DNA of 64,000 nucleotides, from assembly GCF_001547935.1 (NCBI RefSeq), contig NZ_AP014635.1, forward strand, positions 558,001-622,000, written 5' to 3'. The first letter of the stretch is position 1; each line of letters opens with the position of its first letter. This stretch comes from Vibrio tritonius. GTDB taxonomy: Bacteria; Pseudomonadota; Gammaproteobacteria; Enterobacterales; Vibrionaceae. The translations under genes and the position numbers were made by a program. Shown piece after piece: positions 40,000 to 50,592 of the stretch. The notes under the pieces are model-generated. The model was not told the origin of the DNA, did not search any database, and saw only the letters and a list, made by a program, of their open reading frames with translations.

Positions 40000-41139
40000 T
40001 TGAGTAAATCAGCACTGTTAGTCCTAGAAGATGGGACAGTGTTCCGCGGAGTGTCCATCGGCGCAGATGGTTCTTCCGTTGGTGAAGTCGTTTTTAATAC
40101 CTCGATGACGGGGTATCAAGAAATCCTCACTGATCCTTCCTATTCCCAACAAATCGTTACTCTCACTTATCCTCACATTGGCAATACCGGTACTAATACC
40201 GAAGATGAAGAATCCACAGCGATTCATGCACAAGGCCTTGTGATTCGCGACCTTCCCCTTATCGCTTCTAATTTCCGATCTGAACAATCCCTTTCAGACT
40301 ATCTAAAATCTAACAACATTGTTGGTATTGCAGATATCGATACACGTAAGTTGACTCGTCTTCTACGTGAGAAAGGTGCTCAGAACGGCTGCATTATTGC
40401 GGGTGATAACTTGGATGAAGCACTTGCGTTAGCGAAAGCGAAAGAGTTTCCAGGCCTTAAAGGTATGGATCTCGCGAAAGTAGTAACAACGAAAGAAGCG
40501 TATGAATGGAAACAAGGTTCATGGACGCTTGAAGGTGGATTACCCGCTCCTAAAGAAGATAGCGAATTGCCATACCACGTTGTCGCTTATGACTTCGGTG
40601 CAAAACGCAATATCTTACGTATGTTGGTTGACCGCGGTTGTAAATTAACGGTTGTACCTGCGCAAACTTCGGCTGAAGAAGTTTTAGCTCTGAATCCCGA
40701 TGGTGTATTCCTATCTAATGGCCCTGGTGACCCAGAACCATGTACATACGCGATTGAAGCGACTCAGACATTCCTTGAAAAAGGCTTACCAGTATTTGGT
40801 ATCTGTCTTGGCCACCAAATTTTGGCTCTCGCATCTGGTGCGAAAACCATCAAAATGAAGTTCGGTCATCACGGTGCAAACCATCCGGTGAAAGACCTAG
40901 ATCGTGGTGTGGTAATGATTACCTCTCAAAACCACGGTTTTGCTGCTGACGAAGCAACACTTCCTGCGAACTTACGTGCAACTCATAAATCATTGTTTGA
41001 TGGTTCTCTGCAGGGGATTCACCGCACTGATAAACCAGCATTTAGCTTCCAAGGTCACCCAGAAGCAAGTCCTGGTCCGCACGATGCAGCTCCGCTGTTC
41101 GACCACTTTATTGAATTGATTAAACAACACCGCGCTTAA
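40000..41139 (+). CDS. carA: Carbamoyl phosphate synthase small subunit
   Basis: 379 residues. N-terminal domain ([18 protein letters not shown]) and class I glutamine amidotransferase with catalytic Cys269 in [10 protein letters not shown], plus [15 protein letters not shown] carrying the His and Glu of the triad. It hydrolyses glutamine and channels ammonia to CarB. Start is TTG with GGAGG 5 bp upstream; E. coli carA also uses TTG. carB follows after 16 bp. Confidence 0.98.
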   Translation: MSKSALLVLEDGTVFRGVSIGADGSSVGEVVFNTSMTGYQEILTDPSYSQQIVTLTYPHIGNTGTNTEDEESTAIHAQGLVIRDLPLIASNFRSEQSLSDYLKSNNIVGIADIDTRKLTRLLREKGAQNGCIIAGDNLDEALALAKAKEFPGLKGMDLAKVVTTKEAYEWKQGSWTLEGGLPAPKEDSELPYHVVAYDFGAKRNILRMLVDRGCKLTVVPAQTSAEEVLALNPDGVFLSNGPGDPEPCTYAIEATQTFLEKGLPVFGICLGHQILALASGAKTIKMKFGHHGANHPVKDLDRGVVMITSQNHGFAADEATLPANLRATHKSLFDGSLQGIHRTDKPAFSFQGHPEASPGPHDAAPLFDHFIELIKQHRA

Positions 41140-41155
41140 TTTGGAGTAGTGAACA

Positions 41156-44100
41156 ATGCCAAAACGTACTGACATAAAAAGCATTCTTATTTTAGGTGCT
41201 GGTCCTATTGTTATCGGTCAGGCTTGTGAGTTTGACTACTCTGGTGCTCAGGCTTGTAAAGCGCTGCGTGAAGAGGGTTACCGTGTCATTCTGGTGAACT
41301 CTAACCCTGCAACTATTATGACTGACCCAGAAATGGCGGATGCGACTTACATCGAGCCAATTAACTGGGAAGTTGTACGCAAAATTATTGAAAAAGAACG
41401 CCCAGACGCAGTACTGCCAACCATGGGTGGTCAAACGGCTCTAAACTGTGCATTAGACCTTGAAAAACATGGTGTACTTGCAGAGTTTGGTGTGGAAATG
41501 ATTGGTGCAACTGCTGACGCGATTGATAAAGCAGAAGACCGTTCACGTTTCGATAAAGCGATGAAATCCATCGGTCTTGAGTGTCCGCGTGCCGATACTG
41601 CGAAAAGCATGGAAGAAGCTTACCAAGTTCTTGATATGGTTGGCTTCCCATGTATTATCCGCCCTTCATTTACCATGGGTGGTACCGGTGGTGGTATTGC
41701 TTATAACAAAGAAGAGTTCGATGAAATCTGTCGTCGTGGTTTAGACCTATCTCCAACCAATGAGCTATTAATCGATGAATCTCTTATCGGTTGGAAAGAG
41801 TATGAGATGGAAGTGGTTCGTGACAAAAACGACAACTGCATCATCGTATGTTCTATCGAAAACTTCGACGCAATGGGCATCCACACTGGTGACTCAATCA
41901 CAGTGGCACCTGCTCAAACACTAACAGATAAAGAATACCAATTGATGCGTAACGCTTCTCTAGCGGTACTGCGTGAAATCGGTGTTGAGACTGGTGGTTC
42001 AAACGTTCAGTTTGGTATCAACCCGAAAGATGGCCGTATGGTTATCATCGAGATGAACCCACGTGTATCTCGCTCATCTGCACTTGCATCGAAAGCGACT
42101 GGTTTCCCTATCGCAAAAGTGGCAGCGAAATTGGCTATCGGCTACACCCTAGACGAGCTAATGAACGACATCACTGGTGGCGCAACTCCTGCATCATTCG
42201 AACCCACTATCGACTACGTTGTGACTAAGATTCCTCGTTTTAACTTCGAGAAGTTCAATGGTGCAAATGATCGTCTAACTACACAGATGAAATCTGTTGG
42301 TGAAGTGATGGCGATTGGTCGTAACCAACAAGAGTCACTTCAAAAAGCACTGCGCGGCTTAGAAGTAGGTGCAACAGGCTTTGATAGCATGGTTGACCTA
42401 GATGCTCCAGATTCACTGACTAAAATTCGCTACGAATTGAAAGAAGCGGGTGCTGAGCGTATTTGGTACATCGCTGATGCATTCCGTGCTGGTATGTCAG
42501 TTGATGGTATCTTTAACCTAACGAATATTGACCGTTGGTTCCTAGTTCAAATAGAAGAGCTAGTGAACATTGAAGCTGATATTAAAGCAGGTGGTTTTGC
42601 AGGTCTAACTGAAGAAGTGCTTCGCCGCGCGAAACGTAAAGGTTTTGCTGATGCTCGCCTATCTAAACTTCTTGGTGTGGCTGAAAAAGAAATTCGTCGC
42701 CTACGTGACCAATACGATATTCACCCAGTTTACAAACGCGTGGATACTTGTGCGGCGGAATTTGCCTCTGATACAGCTTACATGTACTCATCATACGATG
42801 AAGAGTGTGAAGCAAACCCAACTGACCGTGAGAAAATCATGGTATTGGGCGGTGGTCCAAACCGTATCGGTCAAGGTATCGAATTCGACTACTGTTGTGT
42901 ACACGCTTCACTAGCACTACGTGAAGACGGTTACGAAACCATCATGGTGAACTGTAACCCAGAAACAGTATCAACCGACTACGACACATCAGACCGTCTG
43001 TACTTCGAACCTGTTACTTTGGAAGATGTTCTTTCCATCGTACGTGTTGAAAAACCAAAAGGCGTGATCGTTCAATACGGTGGTCAAACACCACTGAAAT
43101 TGGCGCGTGAATTGGAAGCATGTGGTGTGCCAATTATTGGTACTAGCCCAGATGCCATCGACCGTGCAGAAGACCGTGAACGTTTCCAACACGCAGTTGA
43201 ACGTCTAGGTTTGAAACAGCCAGAAAACGCAACTGTAACAGCGCTTGACCAAGCAGTAGAGAAAGCGAAAGAGATTGGTTACCCATTGGTTGTTCGTCCT
43301 TCATACGTGCTGGGCGGCCGTGCAATGGAAATCGTTTATGACGAAAAAGACTTGCGTCGTTACTTCAACGAAGCGGTTAGCGTATCAAACGAGTCACCAG
43401 TGTTACTAGACCGTTTCCTTGACGATGCAACTGAAGTGGATATCGATGCTATCTGTGACGGTGAGCGCGTGCTTATCGGCGGTATCATGGAGCACATTGA
43501 ACAAGCAGGTGTTCACTCAGGTGACTCAGCATGTTCATTGCCAGCATTCACTCTAAGCCAAGAAATCCAAGACAAAATGCGTGAAGAAGTTGAAAAACTT
43601 GCATTTGAATTGGGTGTACGCGGTTTGATGAATACTCAGTTTGCGGTTAAAGATAACGAAATCTACCTAATCGAAGTTAACCCACGTGCTGCTCGTACGG
43701 TTCCATTCGTATCGAAAGCAACAGGTGCACAACTTGCGAAAATCGCAGCGCGTGTAATGGTAGGTCAAACACTAGAGCAACAGGGTTACACGAAAGAAAT
43801 TATCCCTCCTTACTACGCAGTAAAAGAGGTGGTACTTCCATTTAACAAATTCCCTGGCGTTGACCCACTATTAGGTCCTGAAATGCGCTCTACTGGTGAA
43901 GTCATGGGTATCGGCGAAACTTTCGCAGAAGCCTTTGCTAAAGCTGAAATGGCTTGTGGTAGCTTCAACCCTGAAGCGGGTCGTGCACTTCTATCGGTTC
44001 GTGAAGGCGATAAGAAACGCGTAGTTTCTCTAGCATCTAAATTGGTGGATCTAGGTTACCAACTGGATGCAACTCACGGTACAGCTGTGATTCTAGGCGA

Positions 44101-44386
44101 AGCGGGTATTAACCCACGCTTGGTGAACAAGGTACATGAAGGTCGTCCACACATTCTTGACCGCATTAAGAACAATGAATACACCTACATTGTGAATACA
44201 GCGGCAGGTCGTCAAGCGATTGAAGATTCTAAAGTGCTTCGCCGTGGCGCGCTAGCTGAGAAAGTGAACTACACTACGACGCTAAACGCAGCATTCGCAA
44301 CGTGCCAAGCACATAAAGAAGATCCGAAAGCGGTCGTACGTTCTGTTCAAGAATTGCATGCTCGCATTCAAGAAAAAAAGGCATAA
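41156..44386 (+). CDS. carB: Carbamoyl phosphate synthase large subunit
   Basis: 1076 residues, E. coli length class (1073). Two homologous ATP-grasp halves: the first opens [22 protein letters not shown], the second [21 protein letters not shown] near residue 558. A C-terminal MGS-like allosteric domain (about 935-1076) senses ornithine and UMP. It makes carbamoyl phosphate for arginine and pyrimidines from bicarbonate, ammonia and two ATP. Two hairpins follow, one of them a strong terminator. Confidence 0.99.
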   Translation: MPKRTDIKSILILGAGPIVIGQACEFDYSGAQACKALREEGYRVILVNSNPATIMTDPEMADATYIEPINWEVVRKIIEKERPDAVLPTMGGQTALNCALDLEKHGVLAEFGVEMIGATADAIDKAEDRSRFDKAMKSIGLECPRADTAKSMEEAYQVLDMVGFPCIIRPSFTMGGTGGGIAYNKEEFDEICRRGLDLSPTNELLIDESLIGWKEYEMEVVRDKNDNCIIVCSIENFDAMGIHTGDSITVAPAQTLTDKEYQLMRNASLAVLREIGVETGGSNVQFGINPKDGRMVIIEMNPRVSRSSALASKATGFPIAKVAAKLAIGYTLDELMNDITGGATPASFEPTIDYVVTKIPRFNFEKFNGANDRLTTQMKSVGEVMAIGRNQQESLQKALRGLEVGATGFDSMVDLDAPDSLTKIRYELKEAGAERIWYIADAFRAGMSVDGIFNLTNIDRWFLVQIEELVNIEADIKAGGFAGLTEEVLRRAKRKGFADARLSKLLGVAEKEIRRLRDQYDIHPVYKRVDTCAAEFASDTAYMYSSYDEECEANPTDREKIMVLGGGPNRIGQGIEFDYCCVHASLALREDGYETIMVNCNPETVSTDYDTSDRLYFEPVTLEDVLSIVRVEKPKGVIVQYGGQTPLKLARELEACGVPIIGTSPDAIDRAEDRERFQHAVERLGLKQPENATVTALDQAVEKAKEIGYPLVVRPSYVLGGRAMEIVYDEKDLRRYFNEAVSVSNESPVLLDRFLDDATEVDIDAICDGERVLIGGIMEHIEQAGVHSGDSACSLPAFTLSQEIQDKMREEVEKLAFELGVRGLMNTQFAVKDNEIYLIEVNPRAARTVPFVSKATGAQLAKIAARVMVGQTLEQQGYTKEIIPPYYAVKEVVLPFNKFPGVDPLLGPEMRSTGEVMGIGETFAEAFAKAEMACGSFNPEAGRALLSVREGDKKRVVSLASKLVDLGYQLDATHGTAVILGEAGINPRLVNKVHEGRPHILDRIKNNEYTYIVNTAAGRQAIEDSKVLRRGALAEKVNYTTTLNAAFATCQAHKEDPKAVVRSVQELHARIQEKKA

Positions 44387-44432
44387 TGCCATAAGTTAAA
44401 AGAGAGATAATCTCTCTTTAGACAACCTCTTT

Positions 44433-44458
44433 ACCCGCCCTTTAAGGGCGGGTTTTTT
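44433..44458 (+). terminator. Rho-independent terminator of carAB
   Basis: ACCCGCCCTT (44433-44442) pairs with AAGGGCGGGT (44444-44453), then six T. A second perfect hairpin, AAAGAGAG and CTCTCTTT at about 44399-44419, stands just upstream. Confidence 0.93.
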
Positions 44459-44570
44459 ATTATTTGATTGATGAATATTAGGAATAGGTTGTTATCTTTG
44501 CTTTCGCTTTTTATTGCGATTCTACAGTGATAATGTTCGCTTTTTACCGGTCATTGAATTTAGGTGTTTC

Positions 44571-45350
44571 ATGGAAGTATCGTTAGAGATATTGGCATTG
44601 CTGTTTTTAGTTGCGGGGGCGGCGGGATTTATTGATGCCATGGCTGGTGGTGGTGGTTTACTAACCCTTCCTGCATTACTTGCTGCGGGAGTTCCACCAG
44701 CACAAGCATTGGCGACGAACAAATTGCAGAGTTCATTTGGTAGCTTTTCTGCATCGTTGTACTTTGTGCGTCATGGTTTGGTTAACTTGAAAGAAATGGC
44801 GTTTGCGATTGTCTGCACATATATTGGTGCTGCAACGGGGGCGGAACTGGTCCAAAGAATTGATGCTTCAGTCCTCACAACTTTGATTCCAGGATTATTG
44901 ATTGGTATTTCACTCTATTTTCTACTGGCACCACAAACGCGTAAAAATGTGGATAAAAAGCCTCTTTCACCGATTTGGTTTGCACTGATTATAGGTACTT
45001 GCGTTGGTTTCTATGATGGCTTCTTTGGACCCGGTACAGGGTCGATTTTTACGGTGTGTTTCGTGTTATTGGGACATTTCAGCTTGGTTGAAGCGACCGC
45101 AAGAACCAAAATTTTGAATTTCACCTCTAATTTTGCGGCGCTCACTTTCTTTTTGATTGCGGGATTACCGATTTGGAAGATTGGCCTGGTGATGGCTGTC
45201 GGGCAGTTTATTGGCGGGCGTTTAGGCGCTAAAGTGGTGATTGCCAAAGGACAAAAGTGGATTCGCCCTTTGGTCATTACGATGTCTATGGTGATGGCGA
45301 TAAAATTGCTTTGGGAACAGCACCAACAATGGTTTCTATCAATCTTTTAA
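44571..45350 (+). CDS. yfcA: TSUP family membrane permease (TauE/SafE, YfcA-like)
   Basis: 259 residues from the ATG at 44571, which begins at the first membrane helix (MEVSLEILALLFLVAGAAGFIDAMAGGGGLLTLPALLAAG); the frame is open to 44514. About eight membrane helices in two repeats; the second repeat has FYDGFFGPGTGSIFTVCFVL, the family's conserved Gly/Pro motif. TSUP proteins move sulfite, sulfoacetate or related organosulfur anions; the substrate here is unknown. The last 65 bp overlap the 3' end of the convergent LysR gene. Confidence 0.9.
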   Translation: MEVSLEILALLFLVAGAAGFIDAMAGGGGLLTLPALLAAGVPPAQALATNKLQSSFGSFSASLYFVRHGLVNLKEMAFAIVCTYIGAATGAELVQRIDASVLTTLIPGLLIGISLYFLLAPQTRKNVDKKPLSPIWFALIIGTCVGFYDGFFGPGTGSIFTVCFVLLGHFSLVEATARTKILNFTSNFAALTFFLIAGLPIWKIGLVMAVGQFIGGRLGAKVVIAKGQKWIRPLVITMSMVMAIKLLWEQHQQWFLSIF

Positions 45351-46146
45351 CTCGCGCTACACGATAGGTATTCGCCCTGACACAGATGTGAATTGGGCGA
45401 ATTAACGGAGCAAGTTGAGGAAAATCAAAGCAATATCGAGGATCTATGTTGAGCGTTTGTACTACTGATAGTGGTACAAGAGCGGGGGCGGTTCCTCCTA
45501 AAGCCAGCTGTGCGGCTGCAGTGTAGGAATCCATCTGCATGACGGGATTGATGCCTAACTTTGCTAATATCGCACTCTGGTAAGTATTAGCAGGATTGAC
45601 AAGATCGTTGGTGATCAATTCATCGGGTAGCCGATCTAAATGTTTGTGGCTCACGATCAAAAAGGGTTCGTCGCATAGATGGAATGCCAACAGTCCATGG
45701 TTACTGACAATGTAACCAGCACAGAACCCTAGAGTAGCTCGACCTGATTTAACGTTTTCTACGATTCTTGGTGTGTGGTTTGTGGTGATTGAAAAATGAC
45801 GATCACTTTGACGATATTGGCCAAGCACTTTAAAAAGGTAACCAGCAACGAGCGTTTCGGAGCAATCAATACGAATTTGAGAATGATCTTCTAATGATTC
45901 TTGATCAAACATTAAGCCCCTTAATTCGTTAAAGGTTGGCTCAATATTAGCGATTAGTTGTTCGGCTTCTGGAGTGAGTTTAATGTGGCGACCTGAAGGA
46001 ACGATCAGTTTTTTCCCAAGCTTTTGTTCAAGGTTGGCAATCCGTTTACTCACTGCTGACTGGCTTATATAAAGCTGTGAGCCTGTTCGGCTCATGGTTT
46101 TCTCTTTGCTTAGTACCAGTAGTGTTTCTATTCCTTCGAGTAACAT
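45286..46146 (-). CDS. LysR-family transcriptional regulator
   Basis: 286 residues: N-terminal winged helix-turn-helix (about 1-60, IETLLVLSKEKTMSRTGSQL and AVSKRIANLEQKLGKKL), linker helix, and a two-lobe effector domain (about 90-280). The target is unknown. In LysR families the regulated gene is often adjacent, but here the neighbours are convergent (TSUP permease) or upstream in the same direction (pdxY), with no divergent gene. Its 3' end overlaps the permease gene by 65 bp, an unusual convergent overlap; both C termini look natural in length. Confidence 0.88.
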   Translation of the reverse strand: MLLEGIETLLVLSKEKTMSRTGSQLYISQSAVSKRIANLEQKLGKKLIVPSGRHIKLTPEAEQLIANIEPTFNELRGLMFDQESLEDHSQIRIDCSETLVAGYLFKVLGQYRQSDRHFSITTNHTPRIVENVKSGRATLGFCAGYIVSNHGLLAFHLCDEPFLIVSHKHLDRLPDELITNDLVNPANTYQSAILAKLGINPVMQMDSYTAAAQLALGGTAPALVPLSVVQTLNIDPRYCFDFPQLAPLIRPIHICVRANTYRVARVKRLIETIVGAVPKAILSPSP

Positions 46147-46224
46147 AAGTTGTTCTTATCGCGTGCTGATACGGCCATTTAAGCAAAATGTACTTTAGAA
46201 GTGTAGTGTTTATTGAGCACAAGA

Positions 46225-46248
46225 AGAACCCGCTTTGAAGCGGGTTCT
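46225..46248 (-). terminator. Hairpin after pdxY (probable terminator)
   Basis: AGAACCCGCTT (46225-46235) and AGCGGGTTCT (46239-46248) form a near-perfect 10-bp stem with a tiny loop. On the minus strand the tail is TCTTCTTGT, only moderately T-rich. Confidence 0.7.
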
Positions 46249-46266
46249 GAATCACAAAAATAGGGT

Positions 46267-47145
46267 TTAGGCGAATGTAGCTGAATGCTCTTTCACTAAT
46301 TGCGCTGGGAAGTGTTCACTCGGAGAGACTAATTCATCTTGAGCACTGATGGTTTGCAGTTCCCATTCTCCACTTTTATGAGTCGCCTTGAGCACACCAT
46401 GAACAGCATCATGGCAATGCTGAAATGCTTGTAGTGGTGTCCAGCCTTTTAAAAGGCCTGCAGTAAAGATTGAAGTAATTAGGTCGCCGACTCCAATAGG
46501 CTCTTTGGTGATAGGGAATAGCGGGCGTTTTGCCAAATAGATCCCCTCTTTGGTTGCGAGCATCATATTGAAACAGCTGTTATCAACACCATGCAGATGT
46601 TTAGCAATGACCAACTTTGGTCCTTTTTTTAGTGCGCGACGACATGCCTCAACCGCGTCTTCTAAACAGGAAATTTGCATGTTGGCTATTTGAGCTAATT
46701 CAAATTGATTTGGTACGATGACATCGGCAATTGGTATTAGGGTACTGATCAGTTGTTCGGTGATTCCTGGCGCAACAATACATCCTTTTGCAGGATTGCT
46801 CATTACCGGATCGCACACATAAATCGCATTAGGATTGTGTGATTTCACCTTAGCTACGGTGTCTGCCACGACGGAGCATTGTTCAGCAGTGCCTTGATAG
46901 CCTGTGACGACAGCGTGGCAGTCTTTCAGTACATCCAAATTTTCTAATCCGCGTACGACGTCAGCGATATCCTGCGCTGAAAATGCATGCCCCGTCCACC
47001 CCTGCGTATAATGAGTGTGATTTGAAAATTGGACGGTATGGATTGGCCAAACTTCAAACCCCATTCTTTGCATAGGAAATACAGCACTACTGTTGCCAGC
47101 ATGGCCATAACTCACATGGGATTGGATGGATAGAATTCCTTGCAT
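46267..47145 (-). CDS. pdxY: Pyridoxal kinase PdxY
   Basis: 292 residues of the PdxY branch of the ribokinase-like kinases: [37 protein letters not shown] (substrate contact), [17 protein letters not shown] and the catalytic GVGD loop with Asp221. It phosphorylates pyridoxal in the B6 salvage pathway. Single-gene unit, with a hairpin downstream. The LysR gene lies 120 bp further on in the same direction. Confidence 0.94.
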   Translation of the reverse strand: MQGILSIQSHVSYGHAGNSSAVFPMQRMGFEVWPIHTVQFSNHTHYTQGWTGHAFSAQDIADVVRGLENLDVLKDCHAVVTGYQGTAEQCSVVADTVAKVKSHNPNAIYVCDPVMSNPAKGCIVAPGITEQLISTLIPIADVIVPNQFELAQIANMQISCLEDAVEACRRALKKGPKLVIAKHLHGVDNSCFNMMLATKEGIYLAKRPLFPITKEPIGVGDLITSIFTAGLLKGWTPLQAFQHCHDAVHGVLKATHKSGEWELQTISAQDELVSPSEHFPAQLVKEHSATFA

Positions 47146-47327
47146 AACTATCGTATCTCTTAATGTTAATATGAATGTATAACAAACGGTGTAGACCGCA
47201 TGGGGTCTGGTTTCGTGACGTGAAGCACATTTATCCTTAGGCTACACCTAACATGAGCAAAGCAACAGTGATATTTACACCATAAGAGAGTTTATTCCTT
47301 ACTCGACCGGCAGTGATACGCCAAGCA

Positions 47328-47948
47328 TTACTTATTTAAAGCAAAAATTGGTAATGATAGATGCCAACGAATCGCGCCCAAACGAATAATGAGTGTTGAG
47401 AGTACACCTGAAGCCAATGCCGTTGATGGTGCGTAGCCTAGTGATAATGCGGTTGTATGGAAGATTCCCCCAATGATACAGGCTGTTGCGTAGACTTCAC
47501 TGCGTAGAACCATAGGGATTTCTCTGGCTAATACATCACGAATAATACCACCGCCGCAGCCGGTGAGTACGCCCATAATGATTGCCACAAGTGCAGAATC
47601 CTGATAACTCATTGCTTTATCAACGCCGATTCCCACAAATACTGCAAGACCAATAGCATCACAAACAGGAAGTATCCACCAAGCAACGCGTTTAGGGCGT
47701 CTTACGACTAACATCGTCAGTACACATGTGGTGAGAATGACCCACAGGTAAGTGGTATTACGAATCCAGAATACTGGAGTCGCTCCAAGCGCCATATCGC
47801 GAATGGTCCCTCCACCAATAGCTGTGACGCTTGCTAACACGATAACCCCGAAAGGGTCCATGCGTAAGCGACCTGCGAGCAGAACACCGGAAATAGCGAA
47901 AACTGCAGTGCCAAATAAGTCTATAAAGTAGAGAAGTGAAGTATCCAA
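47328..47948 (-). CDS. TRIC-type cation channel family membrane protein (UPF0126, YadS/YicG-like)
   Basis: 206 residues made of two similar halves of three membrane helices, each with a Gly-rich motif: GTAVFAISGVLLAGRLRMDPFGVIVLASVTAIGGGTIRD in the first (about 11-50) and CDAIGLAVFVGIGVDKA with GCGGGIIRDVLARE in the second (about 95-145). This is the UPF0126/TRIC fold, for which bacterial members form trimeric cation channels; physiological role unclear. Stands alone, 182 bp downstream of the pdxY start and 82 bp from the end of btuF. Confidence 0.88.
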   Translation of the reverse strand: MDTSLLYFIDLFGTAVFAISGVLLAGRLRMDPFGVIVLASVTAIGGGTIRDMALGATPVFWIRNTTYLWVILTTCVLTMLVVRRPKRVAWWILPVCDAIGLAVFVGIGVDKAMSYQDSALVAIIMGVLTGCGGGIIRDVLAREIPMVLRSEVYATACIIGGIFHTTALSLGYAPSTALASGVLSTLIIRLGAIRWHLSLPIFALNK

Positions 47949-48030
47949 GGTTATCTGCTCTATTCATCAATAACGGAAGAAATTGGGCACGAATTGTACG
48001 CGTTTTTTTATTGGCTAGGCTACTTTTTTC

Positions 48031-48864
48031 TTACTTTTGCGCTCTTGCCTTGGCGAAGTACTCGCAGACCTCTTTTATGGCTCGCACTGTGCGCGGTGTT
48101 GGGCGATTTAACCAGTCTGAATGGAGCTTCCACACCTGATGTTTTGCCACCGCTGGCAGCTCATCGTGCCAATCATTCCACATTGAACCATCAGACATAG
48201 CATGCTCCGACGTAAAGATCACTTGTGGTTTAGCAAGTATCACCTGTTCCATTCCGACTTGAGGATAAGGGCTGGGGCTTTTAACAAACACATTCTTACC
48301 GCCGCAGAAAGAGAACACTTCACTTGGCCAGCTATCTTGAGCCACTGTGATGATTGGCTTTTGACTCAGTTGGTAAAAGTAGGGGACAGGTTTGCCATGA
48401 CCATATTGCGTATGTAAAGCCGATAATTGGTCTCGAAAGGTTTGTGCTGCTTGATGGCCGATGTTGGGGTCATCGGCAAATTGGCTCAATTGGTCGATAT
48501 TGGTCGCGATGTCTGCCAAGGTTTGTACATGAGAAGCGTAAAGTTTAAAGCCCATCTGTTTGAGTTTTTCCAGTTCTCGTACCGGATTACCCGCAGGCCA
48601 AGTGATAATAAGGTCAGGCTCTAAAGCCACAATGCGATCGACATTAATACCTTTGTAGTTAGCGACTTTCTCAAGCTTTTGCGCTGCGGGTGGATAATCG
48701 CTGTAATCACTAACGGCAACCAGTTTATCGCCAAGGCCTGCCGCATAGGCAAGTTCTGTTGCGTGAGGAGAGAGGCTAACAATGCGATGGATTGGGTTTT
48801 GTGCCTGACTGAAAAAAGATGCTAACAGCAATAAAATGACAGAAAAAAGGCGAGCAACAGGCAT
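48031..48864 (-). CDS. btuF: Vitamin B12 ABC transporter substrate-binding protein BtuF
   Basis: 277 residues: signal peptide (about 1-22, ending SQAQ), then a cobalamin-binding lobe pair with RIVSLSPHATELAYAAGLGDKLVAVSDYSDYP, DRIVALEPDLIITW and a long inter-lobe helix. It binds periplasmic corrinoids for BtuCD. Its ATG directly follows the cbiB stop (TAGATG), so it is the last gene of mtnN-cbiB-btuF. BtuC and BtuD are not in the window. Confidence 0.93.
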   Translation of the reverse strand: MPVARLFSVILLLLASFFSQAQNPIHRIVSLSPHATELAYAAGLGDKLVAVSDYSDYPPAAQKLEKVANYKGINVDRIVALEPDLIITWPAGNPVRELEKLKQMGFKLYASHVQTLADIATNIDQLSQFADDPNIGHQAAQTFRDQLSALHTQYGHGKPVPYFYQLSQKPIITVAQDSWPSEVFSFCGGKNVFVKSPSPYPQVGMEQVILAKPQVIFTSEHAMSDGSMWNDWHDELPAVAKHQVWKLHSDWLNRPTPRTVRAIKEVCEYFAKARAQK

Positions 48865-49818
48865 CTATATCCCTTGATAAATGGCAAATAAAATAACGCT
48901 TTCTAATAAAATCCAGATTAGTGAACGCCAAGCTAGTAGGCTCTGGATTTGATGCAAATGAATTGAAGCTGGCGCAATACGACCGCCAATTTTGCTGCGA
49001 ATGGCTTTTTTCTTGCCATAAATTGCAGGGCCACCTAAAGACAACTCCAATTTATTACCCACCACACAAAGTAACCAAGCCGGTCCTGGTAGCGGCCATG
49101 ATGGTGCTTGTTCTCTGACTTTTGTGAGAATTTGAGTGCTGCCTTTACCGATGAGTAGAATTAGGCTAAACAGGCGCATAGGTAACCATTCAAGCATGGA
49201 GATTACGCGAATGATGGGCAGGCCAAATGGGGAGAATTCTTCACGAGAAGGAGACCAAGCTCTGCCGAGTTCTGCTAATAAACGGTACGTTAGTGCACCG
49301 ATACCACCCAATAACCCATACCAAAACAGCACAGAAATGACATTTCGACCAAAGCCCATGATGAGTGTTTCTGCACTTGCTTTGCCTAGTCCAAGCGCTG
49401 AGAGTCTTGATGTGTCTCGGTTAACGTAAGGTGCGAGTGCTTCTCTGGCGCTGGCTTTGTCTTGTTCTGCTAGCGATAGCGAAATGCGTTTGGATAGCTG
49501 TTCTTGGGTTCGCCAATCAAATGCCAATAGCAACAAGGCCAACTCAAATAGAGCAGGTTGCCAAACTAAGGTTTTAAGTGCGACCAACACCATTATGGTT
49601 GGAATGATCATCAGTAACCAAGCGAGTGTGCCGGAAATGTAGCTTTGTTGGTAACTGCTGTTACGGTTCACTTTACTCGCGAGTAACTCGGCAAACTTAT
49701 GCCATAAAGTAACCGGATGAGCCGTGTGCGGGATCGGAATTATAAGATGAAATAGCAACGCTCCCCATAAAGCGAGGAGCGTTCCATTGGCATAAACTTG
49801 GTGAAAGAATCCGTCCAT
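48865..49818 (-). CDS. cbiB: CbiB/CobD-family cobalamin biosynthesis membrane protein
   Basis: 317 residues, several membrane helices, with SRLSALGLGKASAETLIMGFGRNVISVLFWYGLLGGIGALTYRLL and PGPAWLLCVVGNKLELSLGGPAIYGKKK segments that match CbiB. Such enzymes join aminopropanol phosphate to adenosylcobyric acid, or the salvage equivalent. The protein lacks the usual long CbiB N terminus detail I would need to judge activity. It starts 10 bp after the mtnN stop and abuts btuF, linking corrinoid use to salvage. Some Vibrio annotations call this gene cobD. Confidence 0.85.
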   Translation of the reverse strand: MDGFFHQVYANGTLLALWGALLFHLIIPIPHTAHPVTLWHKFAELLASKVNRNSSYQQSYISGTLAWLLMIIPTIMVLVALKTLVWQPALFELALLLLAFDWRTQEQLSKRISLSLAEQDKASAREALAPYVNRDTSRLSALGLGKASAETLIMGFGRNVISVLFWYGLLGGIGALTYRLLAELGRAWSPSREEFSPFGLPIIRVISMLEWLPMRLFSLILLIGKGSTQILTKVREQAPSWPLPGPAWLLCVVGNKLELSLGGPAIYGKKKAIRSKIGGRIAPASIHLHQIQSLLAWRSLIWILLESVILFAIYQGI

Positions 49819-49828
49819 TCACAACTTC

Positions 49829-50524
49829 TTATTTCAGAAGGTCGATCATCTTCAATACCATGGCTGATGAACTTTGTGCAGCTAAAGGCAAAAATTCATC
49901 GAATGACATAGGTGATTCTTTATCCGCTACGTCAGAAATAGCACGTACCACAACGAATGGTACATTGAATTGGTGGCAAGTTTGCGCAATAGCTGACGCT
50001 TCCATTTCTACCGCAACCACACTTGGGAAATGGCGACGAATGTATTCTTGTTGCTCTGCTTTACAAATGAACGCATCACCAGTACAGATAAGGCCGCGAA
50101 CCGCGTGTTTATCAGCTAAGCTTTCAAGTGCTTTTTCCGCAACCGACATGAGGTTTGTATCCGCGTGGAACGCCGCTGGTTGACCGGCCATCTGGCCCAT
50201 TTCGTAGCCAAAGGCAGTGACATCAGCATCGTGGTGACGCACTTCGCTAGAGATAACAACATCACCCATAGTCAAAGAAGCATCGAAACCGCCAGCTGAG
50301 CCTGTATTTAATACTACATCTGGTTGATATTCGTTGAGCAAAATAGCAGTACCAACCGCTGCTGCCACTTTACCGATGCCAGATTGCAGTAGTACCACAT
50401 CTACACCATTAATTTGGCCTGAATAGTATGTGCCACCTGCTTTGCTAACTGTCTGAACATTTTCCATCGCGTCTTTTAGAATCGCGACTTCTTGTTCCAT
50501 CGCACCAATGATGCCAATTTTCAT
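49829..50524 (-). CDS. mtnN: 5'-methylthioadenosine/S-adenosylhomocysteine nucleosidase
   Basis: 231 residues, family length. [20 protein letters not shown] start, [42 protein letters not shown] (substrate ribose and base site) and the catalytic Asp in [11 protein letters not shown]. It cleaves MTA and SAH, recycling products of methylation and of autoinducer (AHL and AI-2) synthesis, which matters in Vibrio quorum sensing. First gene of mtnN-cbiB-btuF. Confidence 0.97.
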   Translation of the reverse strand: MKIGIIGAMEQEVAILKDAMENVQTVSKAGGTYYSGQINGVDVVLLQSGIGKVAAAVGTAILLNEYQPDVVLNTGSAGGFDASLTMGDVVISSEVRHHDADVTAFGYEMGQMAGQPAAFHADTNLMSVAEKALESLADKHAVRGLICTGDAFICKAEQQEYIRRHFPSVVAVEMEASAIAQTCHQFNVPFVVVRAISDVADKESPMSFDEFLPLAAQSSSAMVLKMIDLLK

Positions 50525-50592
50525 GGTATATCTCTTTGTTGTTTTTTAACGAATAAGCCTGAGTTTAACATGACCTTTCTATGAGAATCGAG

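Noticed and set aside
50525..50592. Cobalamin riboswitch before mtnN-cbiB-btuF
   Set aside because: The 68-bp spacer is too short and has no B12-box-like sequence.
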